From contig CALUTQ010000002.1 of assembly GCA_944323745.1 (NCBI GenBank), positions 1-64,000 of the forward strand: DNA of 64,000 nucleotides. Direction: 5' to 3'. The DNA is from Candidatus Avelusimicrobium pullarium. Its GTDB lineage: Bacteria > Elusimicrobiota > Elusimicrobia > Elusimicrobiales > Elusimicrobiaceae. The notes below the pieces were generated by a model, which was given only the letters and a program-made list of their open reading frames with translations, was not told the origin of the DNA and did not search any database. Below are positions 52,425 to 61,102 of this stretch, in pieces. Both the position numbers and the translations under genes were made by a program. Position 1 is the stretch's first letter. Each line of letters begins with the position of its first letter.

Positions 52425-52495
52425 TTATATGCGCGTATTTACTTATTTTCCCCTTATTGCTAAGATTATATCAAATCTGTTTTAGGAGGAATTGT

Positions 52496-53053
52496 ATGGG
52501 TAAAAAGATTATGATTTTAAACGGCAGCCCCAAACCGCAGGGCAATACCAAAGCATTGATTGCCCATTTTACAAAGGGCGCCGAACAGGAAGGACATCTG
52601 GTGGTGTGTTTTGATTTGCAGCAAATGAATATTCACGGTTGTTTGGGTTGCTGCCAAGGCGGCAAAGATCCTTCCAGCCCGTGTGTGCAAAAAGATGATA
52701 TGGAAAAAATTTATCCCTTTTATAAAGAAGCCGATGTGGTGGTATTGGCCTCGCCAATGTATTATTGGTCTGTCTCGGGGCAGTTAAAAACGGCTTTTGA
52801 CCGGCTTTTTGCCGTAGCGGAATGCAATAAGGACTATGTCAACCCGCATAAAGAGTGCGCCCTGCTGATGGCGGCGGAAGGCGAAACGCAAGAAAATTTC
52901 GCTCCCGTAAAATGCTTTTATGAGGCTTTAGTTTCCAATTTGGGCTGGCAAAACAGAGGCATTGTTTATGCCGGCGGCAATTTTGCCCCGGGCGCCATTT
53001 TGCAAAAAACGGACCAGTTGCAGCAGGCGGAAGAACTGGGCAAACATATTTAA
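52496..53053 (+). CDS. NADPH-dependent FMN reductase-like flavoprotein
   Basis: This 185-residue flavodoxin-fold protein has the FMN phosphate loop ILNGSPKPQGNT, a Cys motif HGCLGCCQGG as in iron-sulfur flavoprotein-like reductases, and ASPMYYWSVSGQLKTAFDR for FMN binding. AGGAGG lies 6 nt before ATG 52496. It is likely an NAD(P)H quinone or electrophile reductase regulated by the divergent HxlR protein. Confidence 0.9.
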   Translation: MGKKIMILNGSPKPQGNTKALIAHFTKGAEQEGHLVVCFDLQQMNIHGCLGCCQGGKDPSSPCVQKDDMEKIYPFYKEADVVVLASPMYYWSVSGQLKTAFDRLFAVAECNKDYVNPHKECALLMAAEGETQENFAPVKCFYEALVSNLGWQNRGIVYAGGNFAPGAILQKTDQLQQAEELGKHI

Positions 53054-53054
53054 T

Positions 53055-53083
53055 AAAAACCCCGGCTAAACCGGGGTTTTTTA
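53055..53083. terminator. Bidirectional terminator
   Basis: AACCCCGG-CTAAA-CCGGGGTT with A and T runs, between convergent genes. Confidence 0.88.
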
Positions 53084-53091
53084 AGAATCAA

Positions 53092-53553
53092 TTAATTGGA
53101 ACTGCCGTAACGGCCGATATCCACGGGGACGGGTACTTCTCCCAACGGCGTGTCAAAATAGGCGGTGCCCGTCAGGTGATAGTCCACCGTTGCACTGCCC
53201 ATACTGACCAGCCCCAGCAATTTGCTGCTGAAAGTTTCCATAGGCACGTTTAAATACACTTTTTGATTTTTGACGGAGCCCGGCTCAATGCGCACATTGT
53301 CAAAGCTGACGTCGGCCACTTTAACGTCGTTCATAAACATTTCCCCTTCAAACTTTTTGATGGCGGCCGCTTCTTTGCGGTTTAAGTTGGTAATGCCCAC
53401 ATAGACGTTGAAAGAGAGCGAATTGACGTTATAGTCCGATATTTCCACCCCGCGCAGGGCATAAGTGCAGTTGGCAAAGTTTTGCGCTTCCTGCACGCTG
53501 GCGCAGGCAGCCAGCAACAAAGGCGCAAAAGCAAACAATAAAAATTTTTTCAC
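53092..53553 (-). CDS. Lipoprotein with LEA14/WHy-like domain
   Basis: This 153-residue protein starts at GTG 53553, with GAGGAGG 6 nt upstream. The longer TTG frame would place the start inside the Shine-Dalgarno. The lipobox is LLAAC. The mature domain is an Ig-like beta sandwich of the LEA type 2/WHy kind (NSLSFNVYVGITNLNRKEA, VRIEPGSVKNQKVYLNV). The function is unknown; such lipoproteins are common envelope components. Confidence 0.75.
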   Translation of the reverse strand: MKKFLLFAFAPLLLAACASVQEAQNFANCTYALRGVEISDYNVNSLSFNVYVGITNLNRKEAAAIKKFEGEMFMNDVKVADVSFDNVRIEPGSVKNQKVYLNVPMETFSSKLLGLVSMGSATVDYHLTGTAYFDTPLGEVPVPVDIGRYGSSN

Positions 53554-53621
53554 AGGGTACCTCCTCAAAGTAATCTTATGAATAATTGTATAATAATTAT
53601 AAGACTTACGGGAGAATAATT

Positions 53622-54860
53622 ATGAACGAACTGCAAAAAAAGATTTATGACCGCTTTGCCCGTTACGTGGCCGTGGAAACCACCAGCGACAGTAACAGCC
53701 AAACGGTACCTACGACAAAAACGCAGCTTTCTTTTGGCAAAATGCTGGCCGAAGAAATGAAAGAGCTCGGTCTTTCCGACGTGCATATAGACAAAAACGG
53801 TTTTGTGTTTGGCCAAATTCCGTCCAATCTGGACAAAAAGGCGCCGGCCGTCGGTTTTTTGGCCCATATGGATACGGTGCAAGATTATTGCGGCAAAAAT
53901 ATTCATCCGGTTGTGCATACAGGCTATGACGGCGGTAAATTGGTCATTAACGAAGAAAAAAAGATGTATCTGACGCCCGAAAATGCCCCCCGCCTGCTGA
54001 AATGCGTCGGGCACGATATTGTAACTTCCGACGGCAACACCCTGCTGGGCGGGGACGACAAAATCGGCATAGCGCTGATTATGACGCTGGCCGAACACCT
54101 GCTGGCCCATCCGGAAATAAAACACGGACCGGTAAAAATTTCTTTTACCATTGACGAAGAAACCGGCACCGGCATCGGCTATTTTGACATTGCGCATTTC
54201 GGGGCCGATTTTGCCTATACCGTAGACGGAAGCGAATTGGGCAATATAGACTGCGGCAACTTTAATGCCGATAAATTTGTTATTTCCATCATCGGCAAAA
54301 ACTGCCACCCCGGCGCAGCCAAAAATTTTATGGCTAACCCCGTACGCATCGCAGCCGACATAGTTTCTTCCTGGCCGGAGGACAAACTGCCCGAAACGAC
54401 CGAAGGCGAAGAAGGCTTTATTCTGTTTAATGAAGTGGAAGGCCATTTGGACGGCGCCACGTTGCAGGGCATTATCCGCCACCACGAATTGGAACAGTTT
54501 GAGCAGTTCAAAAAAGATTTGGCACAAATTGTAGAAGAAAAACGGGCCAAATATCCCAATGCCAAAATCAGTTTGGAAATTAAAAAGCAATACCGCAATA
54601 TGCGTGAAGTGCTGAAAGAAAAACCCTTGGCGATGGACGTGCTGGAGCAATCGCTGAAAGATGAAAAAATTGACTATCAGCTCACGCAGGCCCGCGGCGG
54701 CACGGACGGAGCGCAGCTTTCGCTGCGCGGGCTGCCTACGCCCAATATTTTTGCTTCGTACGAAAACCCGCACGGTCCGTACGAATGGCTGAGCCTGCAA
54801 TGGAGCGAAAAGATATTCAATCTGTTGGTGCGCATCGTAGAAAACACGGCCCAAAAATAA
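53622..54860 (+). CDS. pepT: Peptidase T (tripeptide aminopeptidase)
   Basis: This 412-residue M20 metallopeptidase has zinc ligands in FLAHMDTV (His, catalytic Asp), the bridging Asp in LLGGDDKIG, catalytic Glu in IDEETGTG, Asp in YTVDGSE, and the C-terminal His in ENPHGPYE. It cleaves the N-terminal residue from tripeptides in the cytoplasm. GGGAGA precedes ATG 53622. It is monocistronic. Confidence 0.95.
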   Translation: MNELQKKIYDRFARYVAVETTSDSNSQTVPTTKTQLSFGKMLAEEMKELGLSDVHIDKNGFVFGQIPSNLDKKAPAVGFLAHMDTVQDYCGKNIHPVVHTGYDGGKLVINEEKKMYLTPENAPRLLKCVGHDIVTSDGNTLLGGDDKIGIALIMTLAEHLLAHPEIKHGPVKISFTIDEETGTGIGYFDIAHFGADFAYTVDGSELGNIDCGNFNADKFVISIIGKNCHPGAAKNFMANPVRIAADIVSSWPEDKLPETTEGEEGFILFNEVEGHLDGATLQGIIRHHELEQFEQFKKDLAQIVEEKRAKYPNAKISLEIKKQYRNMREVLKEKPLAMDVLEQSLKDEKIDYQLTQARGGTDGAQLSLRGLPTPNIFASYENPHGPYEWLSLQWSEKIFNLLVRIVENTAQK

Positions 54861-54873
54861 AGGCTTTTGCCAC

Positions 54874-54904
54874 AAAAAACCCGCCTTAGAAGGCGGGTTT
54901 TTAT
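54874..54904 (+). terminator. Terminator of pepT
   Basis: AAACCCGCC-TTAGAA-GGCGGGTTT followed by T. The next 115 bp hold no gene. Confidence 0.88.
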
Positions 54905-55020
54905 TTGTCTGAATTAAAACTGTTGCGTGCGTGTATAGACGTCGTTTGCCTTGTCGGAATATTACGGCCAGAGGTCTTTGCAAAAAGTTTGTGCAGTACA
55001 AGCCGCATACGGCAGCGGGT

Positions 55021-56070
55021 TTAACAGCAAGGAACACCCTTGCGCCCTTTGTGTCCGCCGTAGCCCGTGCCGATGTGGCGGCCGATGGCGTGCAGTTTTT
55101 GTTCCAGCTCCTGCCGCAGATTTTGCGGAGCTTGCGCCGCCGCGGCTTTGCCGGGGTAGAGCGCATAATTTTGGCGTTCTTCCCCCTCCGTGACATTGGG
55201 CATAATCACATTGGCGCCGCTTTGCAGCGCTTGCAGGCGGCCGTTGGGCTGCAGGGCTTCCATCGCGGTGGTGGCGGGAATATTAATATCGGGCAGCAAA
55301 AGGCGCGTAAGCGCCATCACTTTTAAAGCGGGTGTCAGTTGCGGGGCAGGTGCGTCGGATAGCGGGGTATTAGGGCACGGAATAAACGGCCCGAGGCCTA
55401 CCATATCCGGCTGAAAGCGTTTAAAAAATAAGAGGTCTTGCGCCAGCGACTGAGCCGTCTGCCCCGGCAGGCCGACCAAGATGCCGGTGCCGACTTCGTA
55501 ATTCAGGCGTTTTAAATCTTCCAAACAGCGCAGACGGTTTTCAAAAGACATTGCAGGGTTGTACTTTTCATACAAGGCTTTGTCGGTGGTTTCTATGCGC
55601 AGCAGATAGCGGTCCGCCCCGGCTTGCTTAAAAGCCTGATACTCTTCAAAGGGCCTTTCCCCTATGCTTAGCGTAATGGCCAGCCCCAATGCTTTAATGC
55701 GCCGCAGCAGCGGCACCAGACGCTGCACCGTAAAAAACCCGTCTTCTCCCCCTTGCAGTACCACCGTTTTATAGCCCCATTTTGCGGCTTTATGTGCCAG
55801 CGCGTATATTTTGTCTTCCGTCATACGGTAACGCGTTACAGCGGTGTTTTGGGCCTGTAAACCGCAATAAGCGCAGTTGTTGCGGCAGATGTTGGTAAAT
55901 TCTATTAAGGCGCGTAAATGGACGGCATTGCCCACGTATTTTTGGCGCACGCGGTCTGCCGCCTGAAAAAGGGCTTTGTCTATATGCGGATCTTGCAGCA
56001 GCTGCAGCAGCTGTTCCTGTGATAAAACATTCTGTGTTTGCGCCTGCAGGATAAGTGAAAGACTGTCCAT
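55021..56070 (-). CDS. hydE: [FeFe]-hydrogenase maturase HydE (radical SAM)
   Basis: This 349-residue radical SAM enzyme has the motif C-x3-C-x2-C in EFTNICRNNCAYCGL, with upstream LRALIEFTN and downstream VLQGGEDGF and GTGILVGLPGQT. HydE works with HydF and HydG to build the H-cluster. The HydE-type context (NICRNNCAYCG) separates it from BioB and PylB, though those are relatives. It is alone here, with hydF, hydG and hydA outside the window. TAGACT lies 7 nt before the ATG with no Shine-Dalgarno, so it is a leaderless candidate. Confidence 0.88.
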   Translation of the reverse strand: MDSLSLILQAQTQNVLSQEQLLQLLQDPHIDKALFQAADRVRQKYVGNAVHLRALIEFTNICRNNCAYCGLQAQNTAVTRYRMTEDKIYALAHKAAKWGYKTVVLQGGEDGFFTVQRLVPLLRRIKALGLAITLSIGERPFEEYQAFKQAGADRYLLRIETTDKALYEKYNPAMSFENRLRCLEDLKRLNYEVGTGILVGLPGQTAQSLAQDLLFFKRFQPDMVGLGPFIPCPNTPLSDAPAPQLTPALKVMALTRLLLPDINIPATTAMEALQPNGRLQALQSGANVIMPNVTEGEERQNYALYPGKAAAAQAPQNLRQELEQKLHAIGRHIGTGYGGHKGRKGVPCC

Positions 56071-56085
56071 ATAAAATAGTCTATA

Positions 56086-56115
56086 AAAAAACCCCTGTTT
56101 AATAACAGGGGTTTT
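56086..56115 (-). terminator. Terminator of the GYF-domain gene
   Basis: AAAACCCCTGTT-TAAT-AACAGGGGTTTT. On the minus strand it ends in T and follows the stop by 6 nt. Confidence 0.85.
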
Positions 56116-56120
56116 AAATA

Positions 56121-58829
56121 TTATCTGACCGGCTGGGGAGTCTTTAACGAATCTAACAGATTTTTGGAATCGGATATTGTCGGTTCCAATGCTTTGGTTA
56201 CCGTATTGTAGTTGAAACGGTAAGGAATTTTAAAGCTCTGCGGATTCTCGGGCGGAACTTTGACCAGAATGGAATAATTGTCCGGCTCTACGGCAGTGGT
56301 AATCGTCCATTCAATCAGGTTCTGTGCCGCCGGATGGCGGGAATTAATTAACTGTTCCAGCGTTTGTCCGTTGCTCATACGCAAGTTTTTCACTTCGGTC
56401 AGTATGGCGTTAAGCATTGCGTTGGGGTTTTGTCCCGGCATCATCTGCCCCGTTTGCCCCGGCATCATTTGCCCTTGGGGCATTTGGCCCGGCTGCCCCG
56501 GCATCACTTGCCCTTGTTGGGCCGGCAAAGCGCCCGCGGGCATTTGGCCCTGCATATTGGGGGCATAGCCTTGCTGAGGCATATTGGCCGGCTGCTGCGG
56601 CAGCTGGCCTTGCGCCGGCAGAGCGGCATCGGGCTGCTGGGTGCCCAGCATTTCGTTCAAATCTTCCTGCTGCACTTGCGTTTGCGCAGGGGCCGATTTG
56701 ATGAAATTTAAACCCGCCGGAATTAATTCCAAATACGCCAGCATTACGTAAATCAGCACCAAAATGACCACGGACACCAGTCCGCCCAATACCATTTTGG
56801 TCAGGTTTTTATTGCCTTGTTTAATGTCGGCAGCTTTCAAATCGTGCTGGGTGTTGATGTCAGCCAAGCCGGAGTCGGACAGGTCCAACCGGTCCGAAGA
56901 CGCCGGTTCTTGCACCATAGGCACGGTCTTAATGTCCATTGTGGCGCCGCGTTTGGTTTTAATCGTGTTTTCCAGCACGACTTTGGACATTGTCAAATCG
57001 GCCTGATCGGCTTTTTGGGACGGCACGATTTCTTCCACCGCTTCGTTTAAAGACTGTACCTGCACAGTGGAAGTCTCTTTATTGTCGGCCGAGGCTTGCG
57101 CCGCTTCGGCAGAACCCGGCACAGCGCCATAAGCCTGCGGAATGGCATTATTGTTGCTGTTGGGGGTAGCCTGAGCCGGCGGAATGAAATCGGAAATCAG
57201 GTAAGTAGAGCCTTCTTTTAATTCTACTTCCGTCATATCATTGGGGTTATAAAACCCTTTTCCTTCCGGCAAAGAAGCCGTCTGTTCGGCCGGAGAAGGA
57301 ATTTCTTCTTCCTTGGCCGGTGCAGGCTCCTGTTCTTGCGGAATAGGGAATTCCGGTGCGGGCGTATGCTCGGTAAAAGCTTCGTCCAAATCGGCCTGAG
57401 AAATTAAGCCGTCTTCTTCTTTTTGCGGTTCAATTTTCTTGCCGGGAACCAATTCTTTAATCGTTTCCGTCACTTCTTTTTGGACATTTTCCTGCGCGGC
57501 ACTGGGGTCCATCGGGGTCAGCTCGTCGGATACGTGCGGCAGGTCCTGCATCGGTTGTTCCTGCGGTTGCTGCGGCTGGGCAGGCTGCTCGGCCGGTTCT
57601 TCATTTACAATGCTCAGCTGCGGCTGGTCCGTTAAGTCTAAAGATTCTTTTTCTTTATGTTCTTCCGGTGCGGGTTGGGTAGGTTCGGCATCCAGGGAAG
57701 GCAAGTCCGCCGGTTGCGGTTGTTCGGCCGTTTCGTGAGTTACGGCCGGCTCCTGCTGGGCCGGGGCTTCTTCGGCCAGTTTAAGGCCGCCTTCTTCTTC
57801 TTTCTGCGCATCGGAAATAGCCTGCAAAATCAAATTGTCCTGCTGGGCAGGCGCAGTAATTTCGTTGATGATTTCTTCGCGTTTTTCTTCACTGATGGCA
57901 GGCGTTACCGGTTGCTGTTCCTGCTTGTCTTCTGCATGGACGGCTTGCGGCGTTGCGGCTTGCGGCTCGGCCGGCTGTTGCGCCTGCTGTGTGGCGGACG
58001 GTTCCTGTTTCGTTTCGGGGGCAGCTTCTTGCTGTGTTTGTTCTTCAGCCGGTTTTTGTTCTTCGGCGGAGATGTTTTGCTCCGTAATTACTTTGGCACT
58101 GGAAAGCAAATCTTGAAAGGTGGCTTCTTTTTCTTCTTCCGTTTGTTCAACCGCTTTGGTGTTGTATAAAGAGTCCAAGGCGGAGCGGAGAACGACTTCT
58201 TCCCCTCCTTTTTCAGCCAGGTTTTCCGTTTTGGAGGCGCCGATTTGAATTTCGTCCAAGAAATCTACGGGTTTTTCGGTTTTGGAACTGGCCTGCGCCA
58301 CCAGTTGTTCGGCGTGGTTGACCAGGCTTTCCGTATTGGTGATGACGGCTTCTTCCGTGACGGGTTCCTGTTGTTGCGGCAACGGAGAGACGGGCGCGGC
58401 GGCGGCTTGAGGTGCCGGCTGCGGCTGGGCTTGCTGCGGGGCAGATACCCCGGCGGAAAGAGCCGCATCCAACTTGGTTTTTAAACTTTCAATTTCCCGG
58501 GTTAAAAAATCAATTTTTTCAATAAGAATCTGCGTGGCAGACGTGTCTATGCCGGCAGGCACCTGCGTAATGGGGGACGTGGCCGTTACGTCGGCCGTGT
58601 TGCCGCGGACCGTGTCCAATTCTTCCTGCGTAAGCGGAGCGCGGGTCATTGTTTTTGTCGCTTCGTCAAACTCAAAAACAGAAGATGCTTTCACCCATTC
58701 CTGGTTGCCGCCTTCTTCTATTTCTTCGGAACAAATCAACGTGTCCGGAGTAAAACCGTCTAAGACGGCCAATTTGTCCTCGTCGTAAGGACCGTCCACC
58801 TTGTCGTTAATATAAACCCAGTATCTCAT
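56121..58829 (-). CDS. GYF-domain membrane protein with long disordered region
   Basis: This 902-residue protein has an N-terminal GYF_2-like domain (YWVYINDKVDGPYDEDKL, residues 3-60), followed by about 600 residues of Gln/Pro/Glu-rich disordered sequence with a short coiled coil near 90-115. One membrane helix (about 676-702) is followed by a Met/Gln/Pro/Gly repeat (QMMPGQTGQMMPGQ) and a 90-residue C-terminal domain. GYF domains bind proline-rich peptides. The cytoplasmic N-terminus and extracytoplasmic tail are inferred. It lies 101 bp after the helical-protein gene, with AGGGTGA before ATG. Confidence 0.65.
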   Translation of the reverse strand: MRYWVYINDKVDGPYDEDKLAVLDGFTPDTLICSEEIEEGGNQEWVKASSVFEFDEATKTMTRAPLTQEELDTVRGNTADVTATSPITQVPAGIDTSATQILIEKIDFLTREIESLKTKLDAALSAGVSAPQQAQPQPAPQAAAAPVSPLPQQQEPVTEEAVITNTESLVNHAEQLVAQASSKTEKPVDFLDEIQIGASKTENLAEKGGEEVVLRSALDSLYNTKAVEQTEEEKEATFQDLLSSAKVITEQNISAEEQKPAEEQTQQEAAPETKQEPSATQQAQQPAEPQAATPQAVHAEDKQEQQPVTPAISEEKREEIINEITAPAQQDNLILQAISDAQKEEEGGLKLAEEAPAQQEPAVTHETAEQPQPADLPSLDAEPTQPAPEEHKEKESLDLTDQPQLSIVNEEPAEQPAQPQQPQEQPMQDLPHVSDELTPMDPSAAQENVQKEVTETIKELVPGKKIEPQKEEDGLISQADLDEAFTEHTPAPEFPIPQEQEPAPAKEEEIPSPAEQTASLPEGKGFYNPNDMTEVELKEGSTYLISDFIPPAQATPNSNNNAIPQAYGAVPGSAEAAQASADNKETSTVQVQSLNEAVEEIVPSQKADQADLTMSKVVLENTIKTKRGATMDIKTVPMVQEPASSDRLDLSDSGLADINTQHDLKAADIKQGNKNLTKMVLGGLVSVVILVLIYVMLAYLELIPAGLNFIKSAPAQTQVQQEDLNEMLGTQQPDAALPAQGQLPQQPANMPQQGYAPNMQGQMPAGALPAQQGQVMPGQPGQMPQGQMMPGQTGQMMPGQNPNAMLNAILTEVKNLRMSNGQTLEQLINSRHPAAQNLIEWTITTAVEPDNYSILVKVPPENPQSFKIPYRFNYNTVTKALEPTISDSKNLLDSLKTPQPVR

Positions 58830-58930
58830 TTGAAGTTCACCCTAGAATTTAAAAATAAACCGTCACGATACAAGCATACAAAATTATCTTGCTTTTGAAT
58901 AGTCTTTTTTTACAATTTTGTATAGATGTT

Positions 58931-60496
58931 TTAGGCTTCTTTGCTGGCGGCGCGTGCCGTTTTGTATTTTTCCAGCAGTTTATCCAGTTCTTCTGCAGAG
59001 GTTTTATGCGCCTGAATATTGGCCATCATATCGCCTACCAACTCCAGAGAAGATCCGTTTTCCAACATATCCAGCACAAAGGTGGATATGCGTTTGTCCG
59101 ACGTGCCGTTTAACTCCCCCACCAAAGCTTGCAGGGCAAATTCGTGCTTGGCACGGTCAGATTTCCAAAACGTATAAGGAGCCAGTGATTTTTCAAAGAA
59201 AGCAATAATTTCTTCGGCCGGTTTGGTGCCCAGATAATTTTTAAGCACCTGCGGGGCCAGCCCCTTGGTCAGCGTTTTGGCTTTTAAGTCGCGCAAATAA
59301 GCGGCTTGTTTATTGGCTTCTTCGCGGCTTAAGGTGCCCAAAAGCACTTTGCAGGCCAGTTCTTTATTTTCCGCCTCGTCCTGACAATGCGGCAACTGGC
59401 TGAGCAATTCGTTCATTTCGTGCTCTATTTGCACAAACGTTTTTTGGCCGGCAAAGCGTTCGGCAATGTCATATTCGTAACCGCTGTAAACATCTTTTTT
59501 GGCAAGAGCCTTGCGCAGCAAAATGCGTTCCCTGCGCAGGGCGGCTTTTTGCTGGGCTTTTTCAAACATCGGCTCGGTGCCGTCTAAAAGCACCTGCACG
59601 GCCAGACCCAAATTTTCTTCTTTTTGGCTGACGTGCGGCAAGCGGTTAAGCACGGCTTCAAAAGTGTCTTCAATATCCTGCGGGGTTTTAACCTTAAGAT
59701 AGCGGCAGGCGATAATCATTAAATCTTCTTCCAAAATTTGCCCTTTAAGCAATTTAGAAGTTAAGGCGATATCCTGTGCGTCTTTTTGCGTAATTTGACA
59801 CAGCAGGGTTTTTGCCGCCAGCGAAGCGCAAAGTTTTTCATCTTCGTTTATTTTGCCCAGCAGTTTCATCAGTTTGTTGAAATAGGTCTGGAAGTCCAGC
59901 GTACCGGACACGGTGTACACGGCCAGCAAAGCGGCGGTCAGTTTAACGGAGAGGTGGTATTTGTCGGCCGTTTCGTAGATGTTTTTTTTGTTGGCGGCGA
60001 TAATTTTTTCGTTGGCGGGCAGGTCATCCTGTGCCTGTTTGATTAATTTATCCAAGGCCAGACGGGCTTTTTCGGCGTCGGGCAGGTTTTTGTCGTCTTT
60101 TACTTCTTTTAACGCGGTGGCAAACTCCACATCGAAAAAATGTTGGGAGCCGAAAGAAGCATAATAATTAAGCAGCAGATCCGTCGTTTCGGGAGGGATG
60201 TCCAGCGCGCCGGTCAGCTCCGCCACAGAAACGGCATTGTTGTACACGCGCAGCTGGCGTATGGCGGCGGGCAGGGTAATTTCGTCAAGCAGCATTTTGG
60301 CTACTATGGTGTCTGACATTGCACTGGCCTCGCCCAGCTGGGCGGCCAAGTCGGCAATATCCTGTTGCAGGCTGGCTACTGATTTTTTATTTTCCAGCGT
60401 ATAGACTAATTTGGCGGCGTAATCGTCGTCAATATTAGGCAGCATTTTGTAAATAGTGCCCAGCATTCCGCTGCGTTTGGTTGCTTTTTCGGTCAT
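58931..60496 (-). CDS. All-helical protein of unknown family
   Basis: This 521-residue protein is Leu/Ala/Lys-rich with no signal peptide or membrane helix. A roughly 65-residue period of helical pairs is visible (LAAKTLLCQIT, LAVQVLLDGTE, LACKVLLGTLS, FALQALVGELN), each a short LAxxxLLxG-like motif, suggesting an alpha-solenoid. I do not recognise it. It starts 9 bp after fchA with AAGGAAG, so it belongs to the transporter-phosphatase-fchA operon. Confidence 0.6.
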   Translation of the reverse strand: MTEKATKRSGMLGTIYKMLPNIDDDYAAKLVYTLENKKSVASLQQDIADLAAQLGEASAMSDTIVAKMLLDEITLPAAIRQLRVYNNAVSVAELTGALDIPPETTDLLLNYYASFGSQHFFDVEFATALKEVKDDKNLPDAEKARLALDKLIKQAQDDLPANEKIIAANKKNIYETADKYHLSVKLTAALLAVYTVSGTLDFQTYFNKLMKLLGKINEDEKLCASLAAKTLLCQITQKDAQDIALTSKLLKGQILEEDLMIIACRYLKVKTPQDIEDTFEAVLNRLPHVSQKEENLGLAVQVLLDGTEPMFEKAQQKAALRRERILLRKALAKKDVYSGYEYDIAERFAGQKTFVQIEHEMNELLSQLPHCQDEAENKELACKVLLGTLSREEANKQAAYLRDLKAKTLTKGLAPQVLKNYLGTKPAEEIIAFFEKSLAPYTFWKSDRAKHEFALQALVGELNGTSDKRISTFVLDMLENGSSLELVGDMMANIQAHKTSAEELDKLLEKYKTARAASKEA

Positions 60497-60505
60497 AGGC
60501 TTCCT

Positions 60506-61075
60506 TTAACAAGATTTTAAAAATACCTCAATATGCTGGCTGAATTTTTTGCTCCAGTCTTCGTCCTTAATAAACGCCACATTGGCTTTGATGTTTTCTA
60601 TGCAGCAGCGTACGGCGCATTTAAGCAAATGCTGTGCACAATAAATGTCGGACAGAATAATGGGGGCAATGTCGTATTTAATTAAGTCAATTTCCCGCAG
60701 GCAGGTAATAGCCGTGGTGGCCGTATCCGTCGGCACGCGGGCAGCATACACGAGTGCATCCTGTATAGCTTTTTGGCGGTCGGAATCTTCTTTGGGCAAT
60801 TTTTTGGCTACCAAAAAACCGCTGTAGGCGGCGCCGTCTTCCTGAATAAAATTATTCAATTGGGTTTTTAAGGCGCCCAGTTTGCGGATATGCAGCGTCA
60901 GCTTATCTTTAATTTCGGGCGGGGTGGACTTTTTGTTGGCGGTGGTTTGCGCCGCCATTAAGGCCAAAGCGCAGCCCATAGCCGCCGTCATAGCCGCTGC
61001 GGCCCCGCCGCCCGGGGTCGGGTCGGACGAGGCTAATGCCTGAGTAAATTTTTCCGCCGCTTTAAACCATTCCAT
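60506..61075 (-). CDS. fchA: Formiminotransferase-cyclodeaminase-like / methenyl-THF cyclohydrolase
   Basis: This 189-residue protein matches the FTCD_C family: SSDPTPGGGAAAAMTAAMG near the N-terminus, EDGAAYSGFLVAKKLP in the middle, and an all-helical fold. Stand-alone members (FchA) interconvert methenyl- and formyl-THF in one-carbon metabolism of anaerobes. AAGGAG precedes the start. Confidence 0.88.
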   Translation of the reverse strand: MEWFKAAEKFTQALASSDPTPGGGAAAAMTAAMGCALALMAAQTTANKKSTPPEIKDKLTLHIRKLGALKTQLNNFIQEDGAAYSGFLVAKKLPKEDSDRQKAIQDALVYAARVPTDTATTAITCLREIDLIKYDIAPIILSDIYCAQHLLKCAVRCCIENIKANVAFIKDEDWSKKFSQHIEVFLKSC

Positions 61076-61102
61076 AAAAACTCCTTTTTCTAATTAAGGC
61101 CG

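Noticed and set aside
53565-55196. 543-codon minus-strand frame antisense to pepT
   Set aside because: PepT has all M20 catalytic motifs; the reverse frame lacks any domain and crosses the pepT terminator.
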